Source: a bacterium (lineage in GTDB: Bacteria > KSB1 > UBA2214). Taken from it: DNA of 37,585 nucleotides. Each line of letters begins with the position of its first letter. The first letter of the stretch is position 1. This document shows, piece by piece, positions 9,400 through 17,756 of this stretch. The notes under the pieces were generated by a model that was not told where the DNA came from, made no database searches, and was given only the letters and a program-made list of their open reading frames with translations. The stretch covers positions 1 through 37,585 of the forward strand of contig JAKQKF010000512.1 in assembly GCA_029560815.1 (NCBI GenBank). The letters run 5' to 3'. Position numbers and translations under genes: made by a program.

Positions 9400-10430
9400 A
9401 CCAGCAGACTCTCGTTGCCGATCAACTCTTCCGGCCGTCTGATCCCGAGCAGGAAGAGGGTGATGATGAACTCTTTGCGCAGCTGTTCGATGAGCTGGAT
9501 GACCTCATCGGTGGAGCGCAGGGCGGGCTCGAGGAAGGGCTTGGCGATGCCGCAGAGGCTGGCGCCCAGGACCATCGCCTTGACCATGTCGATGCCCGAG
9601 CGGATGCCACCGGAGGCGATCAAGGTGACGCGATCGCGAAGCGGTGCCAGATCCCGGAGCAGGTCGGGTGTGGGGATGCCCCAGTCCTGAAAGAGCAGTC
9701 CGGCCCGGCCGCCGTCGCTGCCGCGGCCGGGATGTTGGCGGAAATGCTCGATCCGGCTCCATGAAGTGCCGCCGCTGCCGGCGACATCGATATAGCGGAT
9801 ACCCCGGGCGGCGGCCATCTCCGCATCACGGAAAGAGATGCCCGAACCGACCTCCTTGAGCAGGAGAGGCTTGGGCAGTTCGGCCGCGAGGGCGCCGATC
9901 TTGTCGGCCAGTCCCCTGAAATTGGTATCGCCTTCGGGCTGGATCGCTTCCTGCAGCGGATTGAGGTGGAGATAGAGCCCGTCGGCGCCGAGGACCTCGA
10001 GGGCCTGCAGACACTCCTTGCGGCCGAAGTCGTGATTGAGCTGGACGGCGCCGAGGTTGGCGAGCAGCACGGTTTTGGGGGCAAAGGGGCGAAGAGCGAA
10101 GCTTTCGCGCGCGGCCGGATGGGTAATCATCACCCGTTGTGAGCCGACCGCCATGGCCACACTGGTCGCCTCCGCCGCCCGGGCCAGATTCTTGTTTATC
10201 GCCCGCACCAGGTCGTGGTCGCCGCCGGTCATCGGCGAGATCAGCAGGGGGAAGCTGAGAGTCTTGCCGAGAAAGCGCGTTGAAGGATCGATCTCCTTCA
10301 TATCAATCTCGGGCAGCGCCCGATGCTGCAATGGAATGGCATCGAAATAGCTTTTGCCGCGGTCGGTGCTGTCATCGGCGCGGATGATGCGGATATGGTC
10401 ATATTTTCTGTGGTTGCTTTCTTCGCTCAT
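9396..10430 (-). CDS. fni: Type 2 isopentenyl-diphosphate delta-isomerase
   Basis: A 344-aa FMN- and NADPH-dependent IPP isomerase (IDI-2), interconverting isopentenyl and dimethylallyl diphosphate in the cytosol to start isoprenoid chains. Key motifs: RKYDHI (8-13), PMTGG (66-70), VGSQR (95-99), HLNPLQE (155-161), KEVGSG (192-197) and GTSW (221-224), all flavin- or substrate-binding in the family. Length is typical. The ribosome site is weak. Its gene leads a minus-strand cluster with the PAP2 phosphatase (4-nt overlap) and transaldolase. It is divergent from the lipoate-ligase-like gene, with a 178-nt shared control region. Confidence 0.95.
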   Translation of the reverse strand: MSEESNHRKYDHIRIIRADDSTDRGKSYFDAIPLQHRALPEIDMKEIDPSTRFLGKTLSFPLLISPMTGGDHDLVRAINKNLARAAEATSVAMAVGSQRVMITHPAARESFALRPFAPKTVLLANLGAVQLNHDFGRKECLQALEVLGADGLYLHLNPLQEAIQPEGDTNFRGLADKIGALAAELPKPLLLKEVGSGISFRDAEMAAARGIRYIDVAGSGGTSWSRIEHFRQHPGRGSDGGRAGLLFQDWGIPTPDLLRDLAPLRDRVTLIASGGIRSGIDMVKAMVLGASLCGIAKPFLEPALRSTDEVIQLIEQLRKEFIITLFLLGIRRPEELIGNESLLV

Positions 10431-10464
10431 GGCTTTGGCCGCCGGATAGTGATGCTGGATTGTT

Positions 10465-10493
10465 TTGCCTAATATAGAAAAAATATTGATAAT
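10465..10493 (+). promoter_or_regulatory. Probable sigma-70 promoter for the lipoate-ligase-like gene; overlapping divergent promoter possible
   Basis: TTGCCT (10465-10470) and GATAAT (10488-10493) are separated by 17 nt, with an AT-rich spacer. On the opposite strand TATATT (complement of 10471-10476) could be the -10 of the IPP isomerase operon, with only a poor -35 (CTGGAA), so the two promoters would overlap. The transcript to the + strand gene would carry a leader of about 110 nt with a GCAGCC/GGCTGC arm pair (10562-10567 and 10587-10592). Confidence 0.45.
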
Positions 10494-10608
10494 TTCCAGC
10501 CAATTCCTCCCGCCCGTGCAATTTGCGGGCCGAGGGAGCGCAGCGGAGCGTTTTTTAGACCGCAGCCGGGTTACGCGGGAACGGACGGCTGCCTGACTGA
10601 GATGGTGG

Positions 10609-11226
10609 ATGATGGAGATACACGATCATCTGTATGAAAGGGTGAGCGCTGAGCAGCCCTTTTTGTATGAAATCTGGGAGCCGGAGGGTGTCGCAGTGGT
10701 GATCGGTCATGGCCAGAACGCGGCACAGGAGGTCGATCTCGCGGCCTGCCGCCGGGACGGTGTGGCGGTAATCAGGCGCCGCGGCGGCGGAGGCGCTGTT
10801 GTGCTCATGCCCGGGGTTTTATGCCTGAGCTGCGCCTTTCTCAGCGGCAGGAGCGATTCACCCTACTATTTTTTTCAGCAGATCAATCTTTTCATCAGCG
10901 GCCTGTTAGCGCGACGGTTTAGCCTCCAGGGGCTGGAGCCGGCCGGCATCAGCGACATCGCCCTCGCCGGCAGGAAGATCCTCGGCTGTTCGATGTTCAA
11001 GTCGCGCCGGCTCTATTTTTACCAGGGATCGCTGCTGCTCAACCCCGATCTTGCCCGCATTACCGCTTACCTCACCCATCCCTCCCGGGAGCCCGGCTAC
11101 CGCCGTGGCCGCACGCACAGTGATTTTTTAACCTCACTGTGGCAGAGCGGCTATCCCCTCCCCATGACCGATCTCAAGGAAGCCTTTACGCAAAATGCCG
11201 GCGAGCTGCGTTCGCTGCTGATCTGA
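10609..11226 (+). CDS. Short lipoate-protein-ligase/biotinyl-ligase-fold protein
   Basis: A 205-aa member of the BPL/LplA/LipB fold. The cofactor-binding loop RRRGGGGAVVL (56-66) matches the RRxSGGGAV motif, and AGRKILGCSMF (120-130) holds the invariant lysine (K123), followed by GSLLLNPDLARI as in lipoate ligases. Members attach lipoate or octanoate to E2 and GcvH proteins, or biotin to BCCP. At 205 residues it lacks the C-terminal accessory domain of E. coli LplA (about 340 aa) and resembles octanoyl/lipoyl transferases such as LipM in plan. The usual SGGG serine is Gly and the H/Y after GGGAV is V. Two adjacent ATG codons make the start uncertain by one residue; the ribosome site is poor. 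No lip or 2-oxoacid dehydrogenase genes adjoin it. Confidence 0.75.
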   Translation: MMEIHDHLYERVSAEQPFLYEIWEPEGVAVVIGHGQNAAQEVDLAACRRDGVAVIRRRGGGGAVVLMPGVLCLSCAFLSGRSDSPYYFFQQINLFISGLLARRFSLQGLEPAGISDIALAGRKILGCSMFKSRRLYFYQGSLLLNPDLARITAYLTHPSREPGYRRGRTHSDFLTSLWQSGYPLPMTDLKEAFTQNAGELRSLLI

Positions 11227-11330
11227 CCCCTCTTGCCGCTCCTTGAGATATAGGCGATCTCTCCGTGCTCGTTGACATCAATAGCGCCATTGAGCAAATG
11301 GAAGGATTCAAAGGCTTCGCTTCTCTGCAT
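11151..11330 (-). other. Small open reading frame (59 aa), doubtful
   Basis: An ATG at 11330 lies 19 nt after the stop of the GNAT-like gene and opens 59 codons ending at TAG 11151-11153. The first half, over otherwise non-coding DNA, reads like protein (LLNGAIDVNEHGEIAYIS), but the second half is antisense to the lipoate-ligase-like gene. It has no clear ribosome site. It may be a small gene, a remnant, or chance. Confidence 0.15.
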
Positions 11331-11348
11331 TGCAGAAGCTGCGTTATG

Positions 11349-12467
11349 CTAGATTTCCTTCTCATAAAAACGGAAGGTCTTGTAGCGCCGGGCTGAGAGA
11401 TCCTCGAGCGCACCGATCATGCGGCGGTTGGTCTCGAGAATGATCGAACATTCGCTGTCGACAAAACCCAGTTTGAGCCCCTCTTCGAACGTTTTGAGAT
11501 AAAAGGCGATATCGATGCCGCGGTGGCGGTGCTCCTTGAGCACGCCCATCGCCATGGTGCGCAGCCGCGTTGTCCTGCGGATATGCCAGAGCAGTTTGAA
11601 AAGGCCGAGGGGGAAGAGACGGCCGTTGGCTTTTTGCAGGGCGGGATTGACATCCCGGACGCTGAGGGAGAAACCGATGCATTCGCCATGGTAGAGGGCG
11701 AAGAGGGTCGTTTCGGGCACGATCACCATTTTAAGCTCTTTGACCATGTCATCAACCTGGCCGTCGGTGAGGGGGACGTGGCCCCAGTTCTCCATCCAGG
11801 CGTCTGAGAAGATGCGCGCCACTTCGCGGACGCGCTGGTCGAAGATCTTCATATCGAGGGGGACGATCTCCAGCCCCTCCTGCTGCATTACCCGGTCCGC
11901 GATGCGCTGCAGCCCCGGCCGGAGGTGCGAGTCCTTGCTCACCAGAAAAGCGTACCAGTCCATTGCTTTTTTCATCCCGCTGCTCTCCAGCAGCTGCTGG
12001 TAGTGAGCCGGATTGTAGGCGGTGAGGATGCAGGGCATGGTATCGTTGCCGTCGATGAGCGTGCCGCTGATGTCGTACATGGAGAGGCTCATGGGCCCCA
12101 TCATGCGTTTTTTGCCCTTGCTGCGCAGCCAGTCCGTGGCGGCACCGATCAGGGCATCGGTCACCTGCTGGTCCTCGATGCTCTCGAAAAAGCCGAAAAA
12201 GCCGGTGTGGTTGTCGTGATAGCGTTCGTACTGATGATTGGTCTGGGCGGAGATGCGGCCGACCGGCTCGCTGCCGCGCCAGGCCATGAAGAGGGCGACC
12301 TCGCCGAAGGTGTAAAAGGTCCCCTTTGCCGGATCGAGAATCTTCATCTCATCGCTGATCAGCTGCGGGACCCAGAGGGGATCATGGCGATAGATGTGCC
12401 AGGGAAATTTGATGAACTGCTTGCGTTCCGCTGCCGTGGTGACGCGTTGAATCCGGATGCTCTCCAT
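11349..12467 (-). CDS. GNAT-like N-acetyltransferase family protein (YghO-like)
   Basis: A 372-aa cytosolic protein starting MESIRIQRV at ATG 12467, chosen because AAAGG sits 6 nt upstream; a longer frame from 12527 would run through the rpsT promoter. The C-terminal half has GNAT character: a central sheet, then LRTMAMGVLKEHRHRGIDIAFY, resembling the acetyl-CoA-binding V-x-x-x-x-R-x-x-G-[IL]-[AG] motif, then an ETN-R-x-GALE segment as in FemAB/GNAT relatives. The N-terminal half (KFPWHIYRHDPLWVPQL, then MMGPMSLSMYD) is typical of the conserved YghO-type family, whose substrate is not known. It is a single gene between convergent and divergent neighbours. Confidence 0.75.
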   Translation of the reverse strand: MESIRIQRVTTAAERKQFIKFPWHIYRHDPLWVPQLISDEMKILDPAKGTFYTFGEVALFMAWRGSEPVGRISAQTNHQYERYHDNHTGFFGFFESIEDQQVTDALIGAATDWLRSKGKKRMMGPMSLSMYDISGTLIDGNDTMPCILTAYNPAHYQQLLESSGMKKAMDWYAFLVSKDSHLRPGLQRIADRVMQQEGLEIVPLDMKIFDQRVREVARIFSDAWMENWGHVPLTDGQVDDMVKELKMVIVPETTLFALYHGECIGFSLSVRDVNPALQKANGRLFPLGLFKLLWHIRRTTRLRTMAMGVLKEHRHRGIDIAFYLKTFEEGLKLGFVDSECSIILETNRRMIGALEDLSARRYKTFRFYEKEI

Positions 12468-12534
12468 GGTTGGCCTTTCGGTTTGAGGAAGCCGTGGAAT
12501 GGCAAAAGAGAGTGGGGAATTGTGCAAAAATCTA

Positions 12535-12563
12535 TTGCATTTTAATATAAAAATTGCTATTAT
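12535..12563 (+). promoter_or_regulatory. Probable rpsT promoter
   Basis: TTGCAT (12535-12540), a 17-nt AT-rich spacer, and TATTAT (12558-12563) lie 32 nt before the rpsT start codon, in the divergent gap with the GNAT-like gene. The -10 matches 5 of 6 consensus bases. The leader would be only about 25 nt and contains the ribosome site GAGAGG. Confidence 0.6.
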
Positions 12564-12594
12564 TACAGGCTATAAAAAAAACGAGAGAGGACCC

Positions 12595-12849
12595 ATGGCG
12601 AACCACAAATCTGCTGTCAAGAGAATCCAGACCAATACGCGCGACAACGAGCGCAACAAGGCCTATAAAAACGCACTGCGCACCTCGGTGAAAAAGGTCC
12701 GCGCCATCACCAGCAAGGAAGAGGGCGAGAAGCTCTTCCGCAGCACCGCATCGCTGCTCGACAAGCTGGCGAAAAAGGGCATCATTCACCGCAATAAAGC
12801 CGCCAATCAGAAAGCCAAGCTGGCTGCCGTCGTCAACAAGCTGAGCTAG
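12595..12849 (+). CDS. rpsT: Small ribosomal subunit protein bS20
   Basis: An 84-aa, strongly basic protein starting MANHKSAVKRIQTN, the classic S20 N-terminus, and ending with the conserved KKGIIHRNKAANQKAKLA segment. S20 binds 16S rRNA early in 30S assembly. The ATG at 12595 follows GAGAGG; the frame extends upstream to 12499, but that extension crosses the promoter and is not S20-like. It has its own promoter and terminator and so is a single-gene unit, as in many bacteria. Confidence 0.97.
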   Translation: MANHKSAVKRIQTNTRDNERNKAYKNALRTSVKKVRAITSKEEGEKLFRSTASLLDKLAKKGIIHRNKAANQKAKLAAVVNKLS

Positions 12850-12899
12850 CTCTCTCCGCGCTGCGCGCCTTTCCGGCGCCGCGTTCTGGACCCCATTTG

Positions 12900-12927
12900 C
12901 CCCGGCAGTTTTCTGCCGGGGTTTTTT
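12900..12927 (+). terminator. Intrinsic terminator of rpsT
   Basis: A perfect 9-bp stem, CCCCGGCAG (12900-12908) and CTGCCGGGG (12913-12921), with a TTTT loop, is followed by six T (12922-12927). It lies 51 nt after the rpsT stop. It has no T-run on the other strand, so it does not serve guaB. Confidence 0.93.
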
Positions 12928-13000
12928 ATTGCTCTCCGGGATGGCGCCGACCGTCGCGTTCCGGCCGCGAGCTCTCCCCGGCGGCCCGGTGTTCCCCCCT

Positions 13001-14470
<1,470 letters not shown>

Positions 14471-14509
14471 CGCTCTCGCTCTCCGTTATGCTATCAGTTA
14501 GGTGTGGAC

Positions 14510-14525
14510 GTCAGCACCGGCTGAC
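14510..14525 (-). repeat. Hairpin in the guaB leader
   Basis: GTCAGC and GCTGAC form a perfect 6-bp stem with a 4-nt loop, about 40 nt before the guaB start. A second stem, CTCCC/GGGAG (14534-14538 and 14543-14547), lies further upstream, and a CACCGG/CCGGTG pair (14515-14520 and 14558-14563) competes with the first. No U-tract follows on the minus strand. Mutually exclusive stems would allow leader control, but this is inference. Confidence 0.35.
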
Positions 14526-14585
14526 ATTTCATGCTCCCGCCGGGGAGGCCGGGCGCACCGGTGTGTTTTATGGCTGTGCTTTCCT

Positions 14586-16148
14586 TTACAACTGCCCAAC
14601 CGTCTCTTCGGCGCTTTTGACGATGATATTTTCCCGCACCATGGCGCCGATGGCGCAGATGTCCGTGTGCAGCAGCCGGTCATGGGGCATGGAGCCGATG
14701 CGGCTGCGGATGAGGCGCCAGGCTGGCCCGGTGCCGCGGCCGGGCTCAAGGGCGCAGCGGAAGGTAAAGGGATCCTGGCCGAATTTCAGCCCGGTGCGAA
14801 AATCCATCGCCTGGCAGCCGGCGAGCAGCTCGATGCCGATGACAGTCTCGCAGTTCTGCACCACTTCCAGCGCTTTACGGCTGGCAAAGGTCCCCATACT
14901 GACCAAGTCCTCCTGGTTGGCGGAGGTCGGGATCGAATCGACCGAAGCGGGATGGGTGAGCACTTTGTTTTCCGAGACCAGGGCGGCGGCGGTGACCTGG
15001 GCGATCATAAAGCCGGAGTTGGTGCCGCTCTCGGCGGCGAGAAAGGGGGGGAGGCCGCTCTGGACCGGGTCCATCAGATTCTCGAGGCGGCGTTCCGAAA
15101 TGTTGGCCAACTGGGCGGCGGCAATGGCGAGGGTATCGGCGGCCAGCGCGACCGGCTGGCCGTGAAAATTGCCGCCCGAGAGCACCTCGTTCTCTTCCGC
15201 GAAGATCAGGGGGTTGTCGGTCGAGGCGTTCAGCTCGGTGGAGATCACCCCTTCGGCATAGGCGAGGGCCTGGCGCACGGCGCCGTGTACCTGCGGGGTG
15301 CAGCGCGACGAGTAGGCGTCCTGAACCTTGCCGCAGTCGGCATGGGACTCGACGATCTCGCTGCCGGCGAGAAGACGGATCAGGTTATCGGCCACTCTGA
15401 TCTGGGCCTTGTGGCCGCGGGCTTGCTGGATGCGCGGGTCGAAGGCGGTGCGGCTGTTGAGCAGGCTCTCGACGCTGATCGCCGCGGCGATGTCGGCAAG
15501 CCTGGCCAGATTGAGGGCGCGCTGCAGAGAGATGGCGGCATAGGCGGTGAGGACCTGGGTGCCGTTGAGCAGGGCCAGTCCCTCCTTGGCGGTGAGGGCC
15601 ACCGGGGTCAAGCCTGCCCGCGCCAGGGCTTCGGCGCCAGCAAGGCGCTCGCCCTCGAAAAAAGCCTCGCCGAGACCGAGCATGACCAGGGTCATGTGGG
15701 CCAGGGGGGCGAGATCACCCGAGGCCCCGACCGAGCCCTTGCAGGGGATGACCGGGATGATGCCGCGGTTGAGGATCTCCTGGAGGAAGGCGGCCAGCTC
15801 CGGCCGCGTGCCGGAGAAGCCCTTGCAAAGGGCGTTGATCTTGAGGGCGAGCACAGCGCGCACGACGGGGGCGGGGATGGGATCGCCGACTCCGCAGGCG
15901 TGGCTGAGCACAAGGTTAAGCTGCAGCCGGTCGAGCTCGTCATTAGGGATATGGATGCTGGCCAGCTTGCCGAAGCCGGTGTTGACACCGTAGACCACCC
16001 GGCCCTCGGCGATAATTCCCTCGATGCAAGCGCGGGAGGCGGCCATGCTCGCCACGGCTGCGGGCGCGATCGCGACCGGACGGCCGCCGGCGATGGCGTA
16101 GAGATCGGCAAGGGTGAGGGAGTGGCCGTCGAGAAGGATGGGCTGCAT
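14586..16148 (-). CDS. hutH: Histidine ammonia-lyase
   Basis: A 520-aa histidine ammonia-lyase converting histidine to urocanate and ammonia in the cytosol, first step of the Hut pathway. The MIO prosthetic-group tripeptide A142-S143-G144 sits in GSVGASGDLAPLAH, Y53 is in VVYGVNTGFG as in known HALs, and SHACGVGDP and SSRCTPQVHG are HAL hallmarks. Size matches the family (about 510). The start is preceded by GGAGAGCG. No hutU, hutI or hutG lies in the window, so the rest of the pathway must be elsewhere or the enzyme acts alone. It reads toward guaB. Confidence 0.95.
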   Translation of the reverse strand: MQPILLDGHSLTLADLYAIAGGRPVAIAPAAVASMAASRACIEGIIAEGRVVYGVNTGFGKLASIHIPNDELDRLQLNLVLSHACGVGDPIPAPVVRAVLALKINALCKGFSGTRPELAAFLQEILNRGIIPVIPCKGSVGASGDLAPLAHMTLVMLGLGEAFFEGERLAGAEALARAGLTPVALTAKEGLALLNGTQVLTAYAAISLQRALNLARLADIAAAISVESLLNSRTAFDPRIQQARGHKAQIRVADNLIRLLAGSEIVESHADCGKVQDAYSSRCTPQVHGAVRQALAYAEGVISTELNASTDNPLIFAEENEVLSGGNFHGQPVALAADTLAIAAAQLANISERRLENLMDPVQSGLPPFLAAESGTNSGFMIAQVTAAALVSENKVLTHPASVDSIPTSANQEDLVSMGTFASRKALEVVQNCETVIGIELLAGCQAMDFRTGLKFGQDPFTFRCALEPGRGTGPAWRLIRSRIGSMPHDRLLHTDICAIGAMVRENIIVKSAEETVGQL

Positions 16149-16176
16149 GCTGCGCTCTCCGTAAAAAATGAGCTAA

Positions 16177-16205
16177 AGTTTATTAAAAAATCGCGAGATA
16201 AACAA
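16177..16205 (-). promoter_or_regulatory. Possible hutH promoter
   Basis: On the minus strand TTGTTT (16205-16200) and TAAACT (16182-16177) are 17 nt apart, ending 28 nt before the hutH start. The match is moderate, but it lies right after a terminator that isolates hutH from the gene upstream. Confidence 0.4.
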
Positions 16206-16239
16206 CTTGTTTTTCAATCCGGAGGGTGAGGAAGAGGAT

Positions 16240-16272
16240 AAAAAAAAGGCGGCGCCGGTTGGGCGCCGCCTT
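16240..16272 (-). terminator. Intrinsic terminator of the lytic transglycosylase gene
   Basis: Read on the minus strand: AAGGCGGCGCC pairs with GGCGCCGCCTT (forward arms 16246-16256 and 16262-16272; loop 16257-16261), followed by a run of eight T (complement of 16240-16247). It lies 32 nt after the transglycosylase stop. Confidence 0.93.
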
Positions 16273-16304
16273 GCGTTTGGAAATCCGCACCGGAGGCGGA
16301 TGGA

Positions 16305-17120
16305 TTACATCATGCCTTCACTGCGGAACTGGTCGTACAGCTTGTTGACCGCCGGCACATAGGTGCGGGTCTCCCTGAAAAGGGTGCTGTCGTTCCGGTT
16401 GGAGGCCAGCCAGAGGGCTGCGCGCTTGGGCCCGCCGTTATAGGCGGCGAGGGCGCCGTCATGGTTGAAGGTGCCCACCAGTTCGCTCATGTAGCGGCAG
16501 CCGAGGCGGATGTTGCTGATCGGATTGTAGAGCACCTGGTCGGCGCTGATCCAATCGATACCCTCCTGGGTCGCCAGAAAGGCGGCCGTGGCCGGCATGA
16601 TCTGCATCAGCCCCATGGCGCCCATGGGCGATGTGGCCCTGGGATTCCAGGTTTTGCCGGTCTCATGGGTGATGGTGGCGCAGATGAAATCCTCATTCAG
16701 GTTCGGGTACTTTTTGGTCATTTCGTAGATTTCATTGGCGATACGGATCTTTTCGGCCTCGGGCATGGTACGGTTGTAGCGCGAGATGATGCCGGTGATC
16801 TTGTTCACACTGGTGCGTCGCTGTGAATCGATGGCGGCCATGGTCTGCTGTTCCTTCAGGAGCGCGCTGATCGTGTCGCTCCCGCCGGTCTGGGAAGAGC
16901 CCAGAAAATCGCTGGACATCAGGCTGATACCTTCGATGAATATGAAGCTGGTCAGAAATACCAATCCGGCGATAATCCTCAGCTCATTTTTACCGAGTTG
17001 CATTTTGCCCTCCAATAATCGTTGGTTCCGATCTTTAGAGGCTTTCACGGTTGCATTGAGCTTCGCCACTTTCTGCTTGAGCTGTTCTTTTGTAACTAAT
17101 TTTTGAAGTTGTGCTTTCAT
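16305..17120 (-). CDS. Membrane-anchored SLT-type lytic transglycosylase
   Basis: A 271-aa protein with a Lys/Gln-rich coiled-coil N-terminus (1-40), one transmembrane segment (about 47-66) and a C-terminal SLT domain (about 140-265) in the periplasm. The domain shows the catalytic glutamate E153 in THETG, GLMQIMP (170-176) and ALAAYNGGP (223-231), the usual goose-type lysozyme-fold signatures. It cleaves the MurNAc-GlcNAc bond of peptidoglycan with 1,6-anhydro formation. The family usually has ES after the helix; here it is ET. The cytoplasmic coiled coil of about 40 residues is unusual for this class and suggests a cytoplasmic partner. It is a single-gene unit with its own promoter and terminator. 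Confidence 0.9.
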   Translation of the reverse strand: MKAQLQKLVTKEQLKQKVAKLNATVKASKDRNQRLLEGKMQLGKNELRIIAGLVFLTSFIFIEGISLMSSDFLGSSQTGGSDTISALLKEQQTMAAIDSQRRTSVNKITGIISRYNRTMPEAEKIRIANEIYEMTKKYPNLNEDFICATITHETGKTWNPRATSPMGAMGLMQIMPATAAFLATQEGIDWISADQVLYNPISNIRLGCRYMSELVGTFNHDGALAAYNGGPKRAALWLASNRNDSTLFRETRTYVPAVNKLYDQFRSEGMM

Positions 17121-17352
17121 TTTCTCTTCTTATTTGGTCCGAATCCAACCTTCCTGATGCGTTCGCTGTCGTGTTCTCGTGTCCATTTCAAGCACCGCGG
17201 TGTAAAATGGTTACAACAGCATGCGCATCGAGGAGGTTTAACAGGAGAGTGCAAGGTTCTATTCCCCGCACGCTCCGCTTTCAATAATACCTTTAGCAAA
17301 CACTATGCCAAAAAAAGCAGTATCAGCCGGGGTATTTTGAAAAGCAGCCGAT

Positions 17353-17381
17353 AATATAAGGATAATATTACAAATAGTCAA
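17353..17381 (-). promoter_or_regulatory. Promoter of the lytic transglycosylase gene
   Basis: On the minus strand TTGACT (17381-17376) and TATATT (17358-17353) are exactly 17 nt apart, a near-consensus sigma-70 promoter. The start codon is at 17120, so the leader is about 225 nt. A TAATAT/ATATTA inverted repeat (17352-17357 and 17365-17370) overlaps the -10 region and could be an operator. Confidence 0.65.
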
Positions 17382-17446
17382 TCCTTATCTGCCCAAATTA
17401 CCTTTTTGTAATGGGGCCGACAGAGGGAAGCCGGAACGATAAAAGG

Positions 17447-17520
17447 GGGAAAGTGGATTGAAATGAGGCAACCCGGAGAGGCGCCTCCGATGGATTGAGT
17501 CATTTCAGGCCAATTTTCCC
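17447..17520. repeat. 74-nt imperfect hairpin (long inverted repeat)
   Basis: Nested complementary arms: GGGAAA 17447-17452 with TTTCCC 17515-17520; TGG 17454-17456 with CCA 17510-17512; TGAAATGA 17459-17466 with TCATTTCA 17500-17507; CAACC 17469-17473 with GG(A)TTG 17492-17497; and CGGAG 17474-17478 with CTCCG 17485-17489, closing a 6-nt loop. That is 27 Watson-Crick pairs over 74 nt with small internal loops. It lies between the two divergent promoters. A structured small RNA, protein-binding dyad or palindromic repeat-family copy are all possible. Confidence 0.65.
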
Positions 17521-17637
17521 GCATGAAAAGTGCGCCCGGTCACATCCTCCGGCACAAAAAGAAAGCTTAGTTAATTAAAATAAAAACAATAAAAAACTGC
17601 CGGCTGCTCACGGCTGGCGCGTTCTGGATGAACTCCA

Positions 17638-17654
17638 TGTCTCGTAATGAGACA
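17638..17654. promoter_or_regulatory. Palindromic operator candidate upstream of pckG
   Basis: TGTCTC (17638-17643), 5 nt, GAGACA (17649-17654): a perfect 6-6 dyad centred 44 nt upstream of the start of the pckG -35 box, a normal position for an activator. No cognate regulator is encoded next to it. Confidence 0.4.
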
Positions 17655-17689
17655 AAAGAGCGCATAACCGGCGGGTGGCTCAATTGGGC

Positions 17690-17718
17690 TTGACTATCAC
17701 GCAAAAACTGAGTATGTT
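17690..17718 (+). promoter_or_regulatory. Promoter of pckG
   Basis: TTGACT (17690-17695) and TATGTT (17713-17718) are 17 nt apart, 38 nt before the pckG ATG. A direct repeat, ATCACGC followed by (A/T)AAAA, occurs at 17696 and again at 17719, covering the spacer and the initial transcribed region, so a repressor bound there would block RNA polymerase. Confidence 0.65.
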
Positions 17719-17756
17719 ATCACGCTAAAAAACTACTCATCAACTGCGGAGCGGAA

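Larger units (their letters stand above)
17121..17756. other. Largest non-coding gap (636 nt), divergent control region
   Basis: I find no convincing gene here. The gap is AT-rich compared with the flanking genes and holds, left to right: a leader of about 225 nt for the transglycosylase gene, its minus-strand promoter, a 74-nt imperfect hairpin, an A/T-rich tract (about 17565-17597), a TGTCTC/GAGACA palindrome, and the pckG promoter with direct repeats. No known riboswitch was recognised. Confidence 0.7.

Noticed and set aside
10516..10560. GC-rich stretch followed by a T6 run in the gap between the isomerase and lipoate-ligase-like genes
   Set aside because: Looks like a terminator at first, but no stable stem directly precedes the T-run and no gene ends nearby on that strand.
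14502..16229. A 575-codon open frame antisense to hutH
   Set aside because: Shadow frame, Gly/Ala/Glu/Asp-rich with no family resemblance.
17117..17299. A 60-codon minus-strand frame whose stop overlaps the transglycosylase start
   Set aside because: No ribosome site, Cys/Arg-rich, and it lies in the leader; most likely chance.
17121..17350. Long leader of the transglycosylase gene as a riboswitch
   Set aside because: I could not match conserved cores of known riboswitch classes, and no terminator or sequestering stem is evident.
17103..17354. An 83-codon plus-strand frame in the large gap
   Set aside because: Runs against the transglycosylase leader and promoter with no protein-like pattern.
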